Origin: an uncultured Opitutaceae bacterium | GTDB lineage: Bacteria > Verrucomicrobiota > Verrucomicrobiia > Opitutales > Opitutaceae | Length of the DNA: 36,398 bases | Assembly (NCBI GenBank): GCA_903891325.1 | Contig: CAITEC010000078.1 | Span: forward strand, 1 to 36,398 | Direction: 5' to 3' | Part shown: positions 7,871 to 17,063 of the stretch, piece after piece | Position numbering within the stretch: position 1 is the first letter of the stretch | How the letters are laid out: every line of letters starts with the position of its first letter | Notes under the pieces: generated by a model | The model's input: the letters and a program-made list of their open reading frames with translations, nothing else | What the model was told of the DNA's origin: nothing | Database searches by the model: none | Program-made: the position numbers and the translations under genes

Positions 7871-8722
7871 ATGGCAACCGCCCAATCCGCCACGCCGACC
7901 GCCGCCTCGGGACGCCTCAACGCCGAGCAGGTCGGGAAATTCCAACGCGAAGGCTACATCACCTTCAATGAGCCCGTCCTTCCCGCGGCCAAGTTTGCGT
8001 CGCTGACGGCCTGCTTCGAGAAGATCCTCGGCGAGCTTCCCGGGGATGTCAGGCCCGAGTCGATGGACGTGCCGCACTTCATGCACCCGGAGCTGCTCGA
8101 GTGGGCGCTCGACGACGCGATCACCGGCCTGGTCACCCCGCTGCTCGGGCCCGACCTCGCCCTGTTCTCGACCCACTTCATCTGCAAGCCGAAGGGCAAC
8201 GGCCGGCGCGTCCCGTGGCACGAGGACTCCGCGTACTGGAGCGGGATGATCAACGGGCCGACGGAGGTCTGCACGGTGTGGCTGGCGATCGACCCGTCCA
8301 CCCGCGAGAACGGCTGCATGATGGTGATCCCCCGCACGCATGTGACCGGGCAGAAGGGTTTTTCGGACTACGACACGATCGACGCCACCCAGAATGTCTT
8401 CGGCACGGAGATCGTGAAGAGCCAGCGCGACGACGCGAGCCGGGTCTACGTCGAGCTCAAGCCCAACGAGGCCTCGCTGCACGACGCCCGGATCCAGCAC
8501 GCCTCCGAGGTCAACACCTCGAACAAGCGCCGCTGCGGCTGGACGATCCGGTTCTGCTCGACGGCCACGAAGTTCAACCACGAGAAGCTCGACGGCTACC
8601 ACCAGGTCTACCTGGCGCGCGGAAGGGACCGGGGCGGCAACACCTACGCGGACCCCACCCGCACCTACCCCGAGCTGATGGCCCGCCGGGGAATGTCCAC
8701 CGCCTACAAGAACGCCCACTGA
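7871..8722 (+). CDS. Phytanoyl-CoA dioxygenase (PhyH) family protein 2
   Basis: 283 residues from the ATG at 7871; an upstream in-frame TTG at 7832 lies in a probable promoter and is less likely. Iron-binding residues are His117 and Asp119 (W-H-E-D-S-A-Y-W) and His210 (R-I-Q-H-A-S-E). A following R-R-C-G-W-T-I-R-F supplies the 2-oxoglutarate arginine, probably Arg227. N-G-C-M-M-V-I-P-R-T-H is the core strand. It diverges clearly from PhyH protein 1 (different insert between the triad halves), so the two are not a recent duplication. The substrate is unknown. The transglutaminase gene starts five bases after its stop. Confidence 0.85.
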   Translation: MATAQSATPTAASGRLNAEQVGKFQREGYITFNEPVLPAAKFASLTACFEKILGELPGDVRPESMDVPHFMHPELLEWALDDAITGLVTPLLGPDLALFSTHFICKPKGNGRRVPWHEDSAYWSGMINGPTEVCTVWLAIDPSTRENGCMMVIPRTHVTGQKGFSDYDTIDATQNVFGTEIVKSQRDDASRVYVELKPNEASLHDARIQHASEVNTSNKRRCGWTIRFCSTATKFNHEKLDGYHQVYLARGRDRGGNTYADPTRTYPELMARRGMSTAYKNAH

Positions 8723-8726
8723 TTTC

Positions 8727-10118
8727 ATGAAACATCCCTGTCGCAAGTCGCTCTGCTGGCTGATTCCGCTCTTCCTCGTCCTGCTCTGGGGGAACCTCCA
8801 CGTTCTCCTGAATCGCGACTGGGAGGAGTCTCTCTACCCGTCGAACTATGCGACCCTCAACTACCCGCTCGACACCCCGACGCTCCGCGAGTGGAAGAAG
8901 CTCGACGGAGCCCGGATGGTGCCGGACCTCGCCTGGAACACGACCCCCGGGCAGTGGCAGCTCCTGGTGGACGGCCAGGTTTCCCGGGTGATGCCCGGCG
9001 ACCAGCCGGAGATCACGCTGGCGGCCCCGCCGCTGCTCGAGCTGACGAACACGCCGAAGGATTTTCACAACTACACGCTGCGGCCGCTTCCGCAGGGATC
9101 GGGAATCGACCTGAACTTCTCGATCATGGGAGTCGCCGCGGAGCTCTACCGGAGGGCCGGCCAGTCCGCCGATCACGACATCTATATCGTGCACAGCGAC
9201 GTGCCGATCGGGAAGTTCAAGCGCTACCCGGTCAGCTACTGGGCGGACGACTACCATTACGTCGATCCCAAGTCGCTGGCCGAGGCGGATCGGATTGTGC
9301 ATGAGGACATGGGAATCGAGGCCTCCGACGACACGGTCACCCGGATGGGGAAGGTCTTCCGCTACCTCAAGTCCGTCGGGATCGCCTCGGCCGGGGTTCC
9401 GCGCGACGATTACCGCTGGATGGACCCCTATGCGATCTTCAAGGAGATCAAGGCGGGAACCGGCCACGGCTGGTGCACCCAGAACGCGCAGATCTTTGTC
9501 TTTTTCGCGAACCGGGCCGGAATCCCGACCCGCTTCGTGTTCGGCTGCAACAGCCAGGACAACATGGTCTATTACACTGGGCATTCCTGGGCGGAGTGCT
9601 ACGTGCGGGAGAAGGCGCGCTGGACCTACGTGGATGTGACGATGTCGATCATCGGCGTCTCGGACCGCAACGGGGTCCCCGTGAATTCCGCGGACATCTA
9701 CCAGATGTGCCAGCACGACACCTTCGACGGGGTCACCGCCAACATCTTCAAGGACTGGGACTGGAAGGACCTCCCGGTGACCGCCAAGCCGAAGACCCCG
9801 CTCTCCGTACCCTTCGCCCTTGTGAACCGCATGGCCAAGGAGGAGTTCAACACCGAGGCGATCATCAAGTACCGCTGCGCGCCGCACATGGAGGACCTCC
9901 GGGGCATCTACTCGATGATGCTCAAGGACCCGCTCTTCGCCTGGACGAACTTCAAGCGCTACCTCTTTGAGCCGCCCCTGGCGTACTCAAATCTCCAGAC
10001 CAACGGGGCCCACGTCTACTGGGTGCGCCGCTCCCTGTTCCTCGCGCTTTGCGCCTCGCTCCTTCTGATCCTGGGCGCCCTGTTTTGCAGGAAGGGCGGG
10101 GGACCTGAGGGCGGGTGA
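8727..10118 (+). CDS. Membrane-anchored transglutaminase-like protein
   Basis: 463 residues. One N-terminal membrane segment (about 10-28) and one C-terminal segment (about 430-450) frame a large domain, probably periplasmic, with a transglutaminase/protease-like core. The papain-like triad is intact: Cys250 (G-H-G-W-C-T-Q-N), His286 (Y-Y-T-G-H-S-W-A-E) and Asp303 (W-T-Y-V-D-V-T). In bacteria this fold makes or breaks amide bonds in proteins or cell-wall peptides. It sits in a glycan-degradation operon, between PhyH protein 2 (4-bp gap) and GH127 (10-bp gap). Its target is not evident. Confidence 0.75.
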   Translation: MKHPCRKSLCWLIPLFLVLLWGNLHVLLNRDWEESLYPSNYATLNYPLDTPTLREWKKLDGARMVPDLAWNTTPGQWQLLVDGQVSRVMPGDQPEITLAAPPLLELTNTPKDFHNYTLRPLPQGSGIDLNFSIMGVAAELYRRAGQSADHDIYIVHSDVPIGKFKRYPVSYWADDYHYVDPKSLAEADRIVHEDMGIEASDDTVTRMGKVFRYLKSVGIASAGVPRDDYRWMDPYAIFKEIKAGTGHGWCTQNAQIFVFFANRAGIPTRFVFGCNSQDNMVYYTGHSWAECYVREKARWTYVDVTMSIIGVSDRNGVPVNSADIYQMCQHDTFDGVTANIFKDWDWKDLPVTAKPKTPLSVPFALVNRMAKEEFNTEAIIKYRCAPHMEDLRGIYSMMLKDPLFAWTNFKRYLFEPPLAYSNLQTNGAHVYWVRRSLFLALCASLLLILGALFCRKGGGPEGG

Positions 10119-10128
10119 GCCAAGCCCC

Positions 10129-12084
10129 GTGCGCCGCCTCCTACCCCTGCTCGCCCTCATCGGCGCCCCGTGCGCCTTTGCGGGCCCGATCCAGGCGCTT
10201 CCGCTGACGCAGGTCCGCCTGGTCGGCGGATTCTGGGAGCCGCGGCTGGAGACGTTCCGGACCGTCACAATCCCGTACGAATTCAAGGAGTGCCTGGCCA
10301 CGGGCCGGATGGAAAACTTTCTGCGGGCCTCCCACCGGAAACCCGGCCCCCACATTGGGAACGTCTATGACGACACCGACATCTACAAGGTGATCGAGGG
10401 CGTTGCGTACAGCCTCGTCGGGCATCCCGACCCCGCGCTCAGGAATTATGTCGAGGGGCTGATCGGCGACATCCTGGCGGCCCAGGAGCCGGACGGGTAC
10501 CTCTACACCCCGCGGACGATCGATCCGGCGCATCCGCAAAAGATTGCCGGCGCCGCGCGCTGGTCCGACGAGCAGTGGAGCCACGAATTCTACTGCTCGG
10601 GGCACTTTTACGAGGCGGCCGTCGCCTGGTTCGGGGCCACGGGCGAGCGCCGGCTTCTCGACGCGGCGATCCGGAACGCCGACCTGCTCGTCCGGACCTT
10701 CGGGCCGGGGCCCGGGCAGAGGATCGAGATTTCCGGGCACGAGGAGGTGGAGATCGGGCTGCTCAAGCTGGCCCGGGTCACCGGGGACCGGCGCTACCTG
10801 GCGCTCGCCCGCTTCCTCATCGACCACCGGGGCCGGCCCGAGGGCCGGAAGGGGCTCTGGGGGGTCTACTTCCAGGACGACAGGCCCTTTGTCGACGAAT
10901 CCGGCCCGGAGGGCCATGCGGTCCGCGCCATGTACCTTTACAACGCGGCCGCCGGCGTCGCGCTCTCGACCCCGGATGCGGGGGCCTATGTGACCGCCCT
11001 GGACCGGATTTGGGGCAGCTTCGTCGGCAAGCGAATCTACCTGACGGGCGGGGCGGGTGCCCGCCACCACGGCGAGGCCTTCGGCGACGACTTTGAGCTG
11101 CCCAACGACACCGCCTACAACGAGACCTGCGCGGCGATCGGGGCGGCAATGTGGCAGCAGCAGATGTTCCTCCTGCACGGCGACGCCCGCTACCTGGACG
11201 TGCTGGAGCGGATCCTCTACAACGGGTTCCTCTCGGGCATCTCCCTGAGCGGCGACCGGTTCTTCTACGTGAACCCTCTGTCCTCCGACGGGCACTGGCC
11301 CTTCAACGAGGAGGAGGGCGGGGCGACACGGGCGGGCTGGTTTAGCACCTCCTGCTGCCCGACCAGCCTCGCGCGGTTCATGCCCACGATCCCCGGGTAC
11401 CTGTTTGCGGGCGACGGCAGCTCGATCTACGCGAACCTCTTTGCCGGCTGCGAGGCGAGCGCGCGGGTGGGGTCCACGCGGGTAAGGATCACGGAGCGCA
11501 CCGAGATTCCCTGGGGGGGGAGGGTCTCGCTTTCGGTCTCACCTGACGTCCCCTGCGACTTCGCGATGCGGGTGCGCGTCCCGGGATGGGCGTTCGGCCG
11601 GCCGATCCCCAGCCCGCTTTACAGCTATGAGGACGAGCGGGGCCGGCGCCGCCGATGGAAGGACGAGGATGCCGCGTCGATTCCCTTCCAGGTGAACGGG
11701 CGGGTGGTGCCCGCCCCGCTTGAGAAGGGCTATGCGGTCATCCGCCGGACCTGGAGGGCGGGGGACGTCGTGACCGTGGACTTTCCCCTGCGGGCCAACC
11801 GGGTGCTCGGGAACATATCGCTCGACGCCGCGCTCTACCGCGTCGCGGTGGAGAAAGGGCCGCTGGTTTACTGCGCGGAGGGCGAGGACAACGGCGGCAG
11901 CGTCCTGCGGCGGGTGCTGGGCGACGCCGCCACACTCGATGTTGTCGCCCGGCCGGGGCTCCTCGGCGGCATCCAGGCGATCGAGGCGAGGAGCCCCGGG
12001 ATGCCGACCACGACCCTGATCCCCTATTACGCCTGGTCCAACCGCGGGCCCGGCGAGATGATTGTCTGGTTTCCCCGCAAATGA
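10129..12084 (+). CDS. GH127-family beta-L-arabinofuranosidase-like enzyme, secreted
   Basis: 651 residues with a signal peptide (R-R near the start, L/A-rich core, cleavage after A-F-A, about residue 18). GH127 enzymes remove beta-L-arabinofuranose, or aceric acid in rhamnogalacturonan II, using a cysteine nucleophile next to a zinc site. The set known from HypBA1 (Glu, Cys, Cys, Cys) is present: Glu332 and Cys334 in Y-N-E-T-C, Cys409-Cys410 in S-T-S-C-C-P-T-S. The catalytic (alpha/alpha)6 barrel precedes two C-terminal beta domains with V-R-V-P-G-W-A and an (F)-Q-V-N-G turn. The GTG at 10129 is chosen because it gives the signal peptide; a GGTGA lies ten bases upstream. Its stop overlaps the GH78 start (ATGA). 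Confidence 0.85.
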   Translation: MRRLLPLLALIGAPCAFAGPIQALPLTQVRLVGGFWEPRLETFRTVTIPYEFKECLATGRMENFLRASHRKPGPHIGNVYDDTDIYKVIEGVAYSLVGHPDPALRNYVEGLIGDILAAQEPDGYLYTPRTIDPAHPQKIAGAARWSDEQWSHEFYCSGHFYEAAVAWFGATGERRLLDAAIRNADLLVRTFGPGPGQRIEISGHEEVEIGLLKLARVTGDRRYLALARFLIDHRGRPEGRKGLWGVYFQDDRPFVDESGPEGHAVRAMYLYNAAAGVALSTPDAGAYVTALDRIWGSFVGKRIYLTGGAGARHHGEAFGDDFELPNDTAYNETCAAIGAAMWQQQMFLLHGDARYLDVLERILYNGFLSGISLSGDRFFYVNPLSSDGHWPFNEEEGGATRAGWFSTSCCPTSLARFMPTIPGYLFAGDGSSIYANLFAGCEASARVGSTRVRITERTEIPWGGRVSLSVSPDVPCDFAMRVRVPGWAFGRPIPSPLYSYEDERGRRRRWKDEDAASIPFQVNGRVVPAPLEKGYAVIRRTWRAGDVVTVDFPLRANRVLGNISLDAALYRVAVEKGPLVYCAEGEDNGGSVLRRVLGDAATLDVVARPGLLGGIQAIEARSPGMPTTTLIPYYAWSNRGPGEMIVWFPRK

Positions 12085-14369
12085 CCCCAATCAATCCGCT
12101 GCAATGCCTCGCGCTCGCCGACGTGAAGTCCGTGGACGACGATTTCCACGCCGCCTTCCGGGGCGTGATCGACATCCCGCCCGGGGCTGAAATCGAGATC
12201 CGCCTCCTGGCCGCCTCGTGGTACAACGCCTGGCTTGACGGGGAGTGGCTGGCCGAGGGGCCGGCGCGCTTTCCGCCAATCCATCCGGAATACCAGGTGT
12301 TCCGGGTCCGGCCGGCGGCCGGGCGCCATGTGCTGGCCGTCCAGGTTCACGCGGAGGGCGTGGAGACGCGGATCGTGGACAAGTTGCCGTCCTTCCTTTG
12401 GTGCGAAGTGCTGGCCGGCGGGATCCCGATCCCGGTGAACTGGAGGGCGGTCCGGCTTGAGGGCTATGCGGGCAAGGTGCGCCGGATCAACGTGCTGCTC
12501 GGATGGATCGACTGGTGCGACACGCGCGAGATTCCCGCGGGCTGGCAGGCGCCGGGCTTTGACGATTCCGCCTGGCGCGCCCCGGTGGGCGTCGCCGTGC
12601 CCATCGTCGAACCGGTGCCGCTGTCCTCCGGCGAGACCCGCCGCACCTTCCTTGCGGCCAAGCCCATTGCGGAGGGGCGGCTGGTGGAGATGTTCGGCTA
12701 CGACCGCGACAATCCACCCGCCCGGTTTTTCCTGCGGGACCTTTCGCCCCGGGACCTGCCGCCCCAGGGAGTCTGGCGCCGCTACGACCTGGGCCGGATC
12801 CGGCTGTCGCGTCCCCTGTTCACGCTCGACCTTCCCGCGGGGGCTGTTGTCGAGTTCGCCTACTGCGAGGCCCTCCAGCACGACCGGGTCTGCCCGTGGA
12901 TATCGCTTTCCACGAGCGATTCCTGCAACCTCGACCACTACGTCGCCCGCGGCGGCCCGCAGGAGTTCTCAACCCACGGCCCGCGGGGCGGGCGCTTTGT
13001 CGAGGTGCATGTCATCGCCCCGCCCGCCCAGGTGAAATTTGTGAGCGAGCAGTTCATCGACCGCGGCTACTACGGCGAGACCCAGGGGGCCTTCGCCTGC
13101 GACGACCCGCTCCTCAACACGATCTGGACGACCGGCGTGGAGACGCACCGCGCCTGCGCCGAGGATGCGCTGACCGACACGCCCACGCGCGAGCGCGGCC
13201 AGTGGGCCGGGGACATCGTCATGGTGGGCATGGAACTGGCGGGAGTCGCGTTCAGCGACATCCGGCTGTGCCGCCGGGGGCTGCACCAGTGCGCGCAGTC
13301 GGCGCGGCCCGACGGGCTGGTGGCCGGGATGTGCCCCGGGCAGTACGGCTACCTCTCGACCTACGCAGCCCAGTGGGTCACCGCCTGCGTGCACTACTGG
13401 GAACTGACCGGGGACCGCGCCCTCCTCGAGGAGCTCTTTGGCGCGGCCGAGCGCAATCTCGCCGCGTTTGCCGCCAACTGCGGACCCGAGGGACTTGGCG
13501 ACGGGCTCGGCTGGCCCTTCGTGGACTGGGGCTACGTCAAGAACCCGGGCCCGAGCGACATGGCGGTCAATCTCCACTACCTGGTGGCGCTGCGCGACAT
13601 GGTGCGCTGGTGCGGGGTCATGGGCAGGCCCGAGCGGGCCGCCCACTACGCGGACCTGGGAAGGGCGATGGAGGGAATCATCGGCGGCTACTACGCCGGC
13701 GAGAAGCGCGCCGGCGGGGACTTCTGGGACCGGATCGGCTATCACCGCGCGATTCTCGGCCTGCGGCTCGGGTTCTTTGCCGGCAAGGACGTGCCCGACT
13801 GCGTCGCCTTTGTGAAGGCGCACATCCTTCGCTGCTTTCCCAACGACCCGACCGCCCCCCGGCTCAGCGACCCGGCGGCGAACAATCCCCGGCTGATCAC
13901 ACCGTATTTTGCCCACTTTGCGCTGCCCGAGCTGATCGCAAGGGGTGAAATGGACTTTGTCCTGGACCAGTACCGGAAGTGCTGGGGCTGGGCGCTGGAG
14001 GGCGGGCGGACGACCTGGGTCGAGGTCTTTGACACGCGGTGGACCCACTGCCACCAGTGGTCCGGCTGCCCGACCTGGCAGCTCACCCGCTACGGGCTCG
14101 GGCTAAGCCCGCGCTACGACCAGGGCCCCGGGCATTACCGCTTCGTTCTCAACCCGGGATCCCTGCGCCGCGCCGAGGGACGGCTTCCCCTGCCGGGAAG
14201 GACCGACTCGATCGCCATCAGCTGGGTGCGCACGGGCTCCGGGGTCCGCTACACGGTCGTCACGCCCGTGCCGATCCACATCCACTTTGGCTCGGCGGTG
14301 TCCGCGGCGACCGGCGACGTGGTCGCCGTCTCGGGACGGTTTGAGGCGGAGATCTCGCTGCCCTTGTGA
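12081..14369 (+). CDS. GH78-like alpha-L-rhamnosidase
   Basis: 762 residues. It would hydrolyse terminal alpha-L-rhamnose. The N-terminal half is made of beta-sandwich domains (W-Y-N-A-W-L-D-G-E-W binding-module motif near 47). The (alpha/alpha)6 barrel opens with D-T-P-T-R-E-R-G-Q-W-A-G-D, where Glu371 lies in the general-acid motif of the family; W-V-E-V-F-D (Glu648) and C-H-Q-W-S-G-C-P-T-W form the second catalytic segment. There is no signal peptide, so it should act on imported oligosaccharides. ATGA overlap with GH127 and GTGA overlap with the sialidase-like gene indicate coupled translation. The motif differs from the common D-C-P-Q-R-D-E-R form, so rhamnose specificity is likely but not certain. 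Confidence 0.8.
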   Translation: MTPINPLQCLALADVKSVDDDFHAAFRGVIDIPPGAEIEIRLLAASWYNAWLDGEWLAEGPARFPPIHPEYQVFRVRPAAGRHVLAVQVHAEGVETRIVDKLPSFLWCEVLAGGIPIPVNWRAVRLEGYAGKVRRINVLLGWIDWCDTREIPAGWQAPGFDDSAWRAPVGVAVPIVEPVPLSSGETRRTFLAAKPIAEGRLVEMFGYDRDNPPARFFLRDLSPRDLPPQGVWRRYDLGRIRLSRPLFTLDLPAGAVVEFAYCEALQHDRVCPWISLSTSDSCNLDHYVARGGPQEFSTHGPRGGRFVEVHVIAPPAQVKFVSEQFIDRGYYGETQGAFACDDPLLNTIWTTGVETHRACAEDALTDTPTRERGQWAGDIVMVGMELAGVAFSDIRLCRRGLHQCAQSARPDGLVAGMCPGQYGYLSTYAAQWVTACVHYWELTGDRALLEELFGAAERNLAAFAANCGPEGLGDGLGWPFVDWGYVKNPGPSDMAVNLHYLVALRDMVRWCGVMGRPERAAHYADLGRAMEGIIGGYYAGEKRAGGDFWDRIGYHRAILGLRLGFFAGKDVPDCVAFVKAHILRCFPNDPTAPRLSDPAANNPRLITPYFAHFALPELIARGEMDFVLDQYRKCWGWALEGGRTTWVEVFDTRWTHCHQWSGCPTWQLTRYGLGLSPRYDQGPGHYRFVLNPGSLRRAEGRLPLPGRTDSIAISWVRTGSGVRYTVVTPVPIHIHFGSAVSAATGDVVAVSGRFEAEISLPL

Positions 14370-15496
14370 AGCGGGCCCTGTCACTGGCGCTCCTGGCCGC
14401 GCTGGCGCTGGCCCCGGCCCGCGCGGAGCCGGAGAACCAGGTCATCCTGAGAATCGTCGCCTCGCCGGCCCGCGCCTCCGACGGGTGCTTCGCCGTCCTG
14501 CGCTCGGGGCGGGTGATCTTCTATTTCACCCAATTCCAGAGCGGGGTCGAGGACTACAGCCCCGCGCAGGTCGACGAGATCCACTCCGATGACGGCGGCG
14601 ACACGTGGAGCCGGCCGCGGGTGGTCGTCCCCAACACCGCCGGCCAGAACGTCTCCAGCGCCTCGCTGCTGCGCCTGGCCGACGGCCGGCTCGCGTTCTT
14701 CTACGAGAGGAAGAACAGCACGCTCGACCTGCATCCGCTCATGTGCGTGTCCGCGGACGAGGGCGCCACCTGGTCGGAGCCCCGCCCGCTCTTCCAGGCA
14801 CCGGGCTACTTCGTCCTCAACAACGACCGGGTGATCCAGACCCGGCGCGGCCGGCTGATCGCGCCGGTCGCCTATCACCGGACGCTCCGCCCCCGCCCCG
14901 GCGGCTACGAGGCGATCGACCTGCGGGGGATCGTGATCTGGTACCTCTCCGACGACTGCGGGTTGACGTGGCGGGAGGCGGACACCTGGTGGGGCCTGCC
15001 CGTGGCCGGGCGGGACGGGCTCCAGGAGCCCGGCGCGGTCGAGCTGGCCGACGGCTCGCTCTTTTCCTGGGCGCGGACCGACGTCGGCGCCCAGTACGGG
15101 TTTCGATCGGTGGACGGCGGGGCGACGTGGAGCGCGCCGGAGCCGACCCGGCTTGCCACCCCGTGCTCGCCGGCGGCGATCAAGCGCCTGCCCGGCTCCG
15201 CGGACCTGCTGGCCGTGTACAACGACCACTCCGGGCGCTTTCCCTACCCCCATGACACGGGAACCTACCAGGGTCGAAGCCCGCTCGTGGCGGCGATCTC
15301 CGCGGACGGCGGCCGCACCTGGCCCGCGCCCCGCGCGATCGAGACCGACCTTGCGACCAACTTCTGCTACCCGTCGTTCCTGGTGGTTGGCGACCACGTG
15401 CTCCTGGCCTACCTTGCCGCTGGCTCGGGCAGCACCCACTCCTTCGAGCTGCGGCTCCGCCGGATCGGGCTTTCGTGGTTTCCGCCGCCCCGCTGA
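14366..15496 (+). CDS. Secreted sialidase-like (BNR/Asp-box) protein
   Basis: 376 residues from a GTG overlapping the GH78 stop, with a signal peptide cut near residue 20 (A-R-A). Five Asp-boxes (S-x-D-x-G-x-T-W) mark a six-bladed propeller: S-D-D-G-G-D-T-W, S-A-D-E-G-A-T-W, S-D-D-C-G-L-T-W, S-V-D-G-G-A-T-W and S-A-D-G-G-R-T-W. GH33 enzymes cleave sialic acids or other 2-keto-acid sugars such as Dha in pectin. The arginine triad and F-R-I-P motif of true sialidases are not obvious, so the exact ligand is open. It ends the operon; one base separates its stop from that of the convergent TPR gene. Confidence 0.75.
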   Translation: MKRALSLALLAALALAPARAEPENQVILRIVASPARASDGCFAVLRSGRVIFYFTQFQSGVEDYSPAQVDEIHSDDGGDTWSRPRVVVPNTAGQNVSSASLLRLADGRLAFFYERKNSTLDLHPLMCVSADEGATWSEPRPLFQAPGYFVLNNDRVIQTRRGRLIAPVAYHRTLRPRPGGYEAIDLRGIVIWYLSDDCGLTWREADTWWGLPVAGRDGLQEPGAVELADGSLFSWARTDVGAQYGFRSVDGGATWSAPEPTRLATPCSPAAIKRLPGSADLLAVYNDHSGRFPYPHDTGTYQGRSPLVAAISADGGRTWPAPRAIETDLATNFCYPSFLVVGDHVLLAYLAAGSGSTHSFELRLRRIGLSWFPPPR

Positions 15497-15497
15497 A

Positions 15498-17018
15498 TCA
15501 GCGCGCCTGCAGGGCGGCCAGGCGCTCCCTTGCCGCCGACAGGCCCGGGTCGAGCTGGATGGCCCGCTGGTATTCGGCGGCGGCGTCCGCCGCGCGACCG
15601 GACTCCGCGAGGAGATTGCCCAGCATCAGGTGGGCCAGGGGGTCCGCCGGATTGAGCCGGGTCGCCTCGCGCATCTCCTCCATCGCCTCCGACTTTTGCC
15701 CCGCCCGGTAGAGGGCCGAGCCCAGGTTTGCGCGGGCGCGGGCGCTGGCGGGACACTTGGCGACCGTGTCCGTCCAGAGGGACAGCGCGCTCTGGTAGTC
15801 CTCATTGCGGCTGATCGTCAGGCTCGCAAGGACGGCCGCGATGCACGCGAGGGCGGGCAGACCGATGCGCCTGGGGATCCGGCCGATCGCCAGGACGGCG
15901 ATTGCGATCAGCCCGGCGAGGGGTAGGTACATCCGGTTCTCGGCCATGGGCTGCGAGCCGATGGGGACAAGGCTGGAGGTCGGCGCGAGGACCAGGAATA
16001 CCCAGGCCCCCGCAAAGCCCAGGGCGCGGGCCGGCGAGGACCCCCGGCCGTCGCCGGTTAAGGGTTGCCACAGTGCCCACGCGCTGGCCGCCACAAGGAG
16101 GAGGACCAGGATCGCCGGTGCAATGGCCGCTGCGTTCGGGGCGCCGACTTGCAGGTCGTAGTCGAAGACCAGCGGACTGGGCCAGAGCGCCAGGCGAAGG
16201 TAGCGGAGTACCACCGAGCACTCGGTCGCGGCGTAGCCGGCGGCGGAAACCCCCTGGCCAAAACCCACGCCGTGGCCTCCGGCGCGGCTCATCAGCACGG
16301 CAAGCAGGACCCAGCTCGCGCATAGGCCGAGGTAGTAGCGGCTGCGCCGGGCCCAGGCCTCGCGAAAGGTCCCGGCGACAAAGGTCCGGTCGTAGAGGAG
16401 GACGGCGATAGGAAGCGTCGCCGAAACTTCCTTTGTTGCTACGCAACATAAACAGGAGGCGACGCTAAAAACCTGAGACATCTTTTCAGAAGGCTGAGGG
16501 CTGAAACTTGAAACCTGAAATCCGGATTCCGAACCACGATCCACGGAGCGGATGAACCAGTAGAGGGTTTGGAGGTAGAAGAGGGCAGCCAGCGACTCGG
16601 AGCGCTCGGCGATGTAGGTGACCGACTCGGTCAGGAGCGGGTGGACCATCCAGATGAGGGCGATCGCGAAAGCCGGGCCGACCCGCTTAAGGGTGCGGCG
16701 AAGGATTCCAAAAAGCGTCAGTCCGGCGAGGAGGTGAATGGCCAGGTTGAGGACGTGGTAGCCGCGGACCGCCGTCCCCCCCAGGGCGTAGTTGACCGCG
16801 AGGGAGAGGTTGTAGAGGGGGCGTGCGCCGATGGCCGGGTCCGGCGGCGGGAAAAGGGGCCCCCAGGGCGGCCACAGGTGGCGGATCGAGGGATTGCCGG
16901 TGATAACCCAGGTGTCGTCGAGGACGAAGGGGCCGGAGAGGCTGTTGTGGTAGGCGGCCAGCCCGGCGAGGAAGAGCAAACCCGCGGAAATGATTGGCGC
17001 CCGGCTCCGGCTCTGCAT
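15498..17018 (-). CDS. Multi-pass membrane protein with C-terminal TPRs (TMTC / GT-C-like)
   Basis: 506 residues. Residues 1 to about 400 hold many hydrophobic spans with signatures typical of bacterial TMTC-like proteins: V-L-D-D in the first loop (32-35), N-L-A-I-H-L-L (91-97), H-P-L-L-T-E-S-V-T-Y-I-A-E-R (126-139) and A-T-K-E-V (194-198). The acidic first loop is where GT-C glycosyltransferases bind lipid-phosphate sugar donors, so protein O-glycosylation is possible. Residues about 410-506 are TPR-like helices. The ATG at 17018 precedes the first membrane span. Residues about 161-185 are an unusual hydrophilic insert encoded by a compositionally different stretch. It is divergent from the HPS-like gene by 45 bp. 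Confidence 0.75.
   Translation of the reverse strand: MQSRSRAPIISAGLLFLAGLAAYHNSLSGPFVLDDTWVITGNPSIRHLWPPWGPLFPPPDPAIGARPLYNLSLAVNYALGGTAVRGYHVLNLAIHLLAGLTLFGILRRTLKRVGPAFAIALIWMVHPLLTESVTYIAERSESLAALFYLQTLYWFIRSVDRGSESGFQVSSFSPQPSEKMSQVFSVASCLCCVATKEVSATLPIAVLLYDRTFVAGTFREAWARRSRYYLGLCASWVLLAVLMSRAGGHGVGFGQGVSAAGYAATECSVVLRYLRLALWPSPLVFDYDLQVGAPNAAAIAPAILVLLLVAASAWALWQPLTGDGRGSSPARALGFAGAWVFLVLAPTSSLVPIGSQPMAENRMYLPLAGLIAIAVLAIGRIPRRIGLPALACIAAVLASLTISRNEDYQSALSLWTDTVAKCPASARARANLGSALYRAGQKSEAMEEMREATRLNPADPLAHLMLGNLLAESGRAADAAAEYQRAIQLDPGLSAARERLAALQAR
16464..16538 (-). repeat. In-frame low-complexity insert inside the TPR membrane gene
   Basis: On the minus strand this stretch reads as runs of TTTCAG/GTTTCAAG/TTTCAG followed by CCCTCAGCC, plainly poorer in G+C than the flanking coding DNA. 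It encodes F-Q-V-S-S-F-S-P-Q-P-S-E-K-M between two membrane spans, where TMTC-like relatives normally continue straight to the A-T-K-E-V span. 'GTTTCAAGTTTCAG'-type repeats are, to my recollection, scattered in Verrucomicrobia and Planctomycetes genomes. The edges are approximate. Confidence 0.45.
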
Positions 17019-17063
17019 GAAGATTCTTTTGCCCGACGCCCCAAAATACCTCAACCCTTCCTT

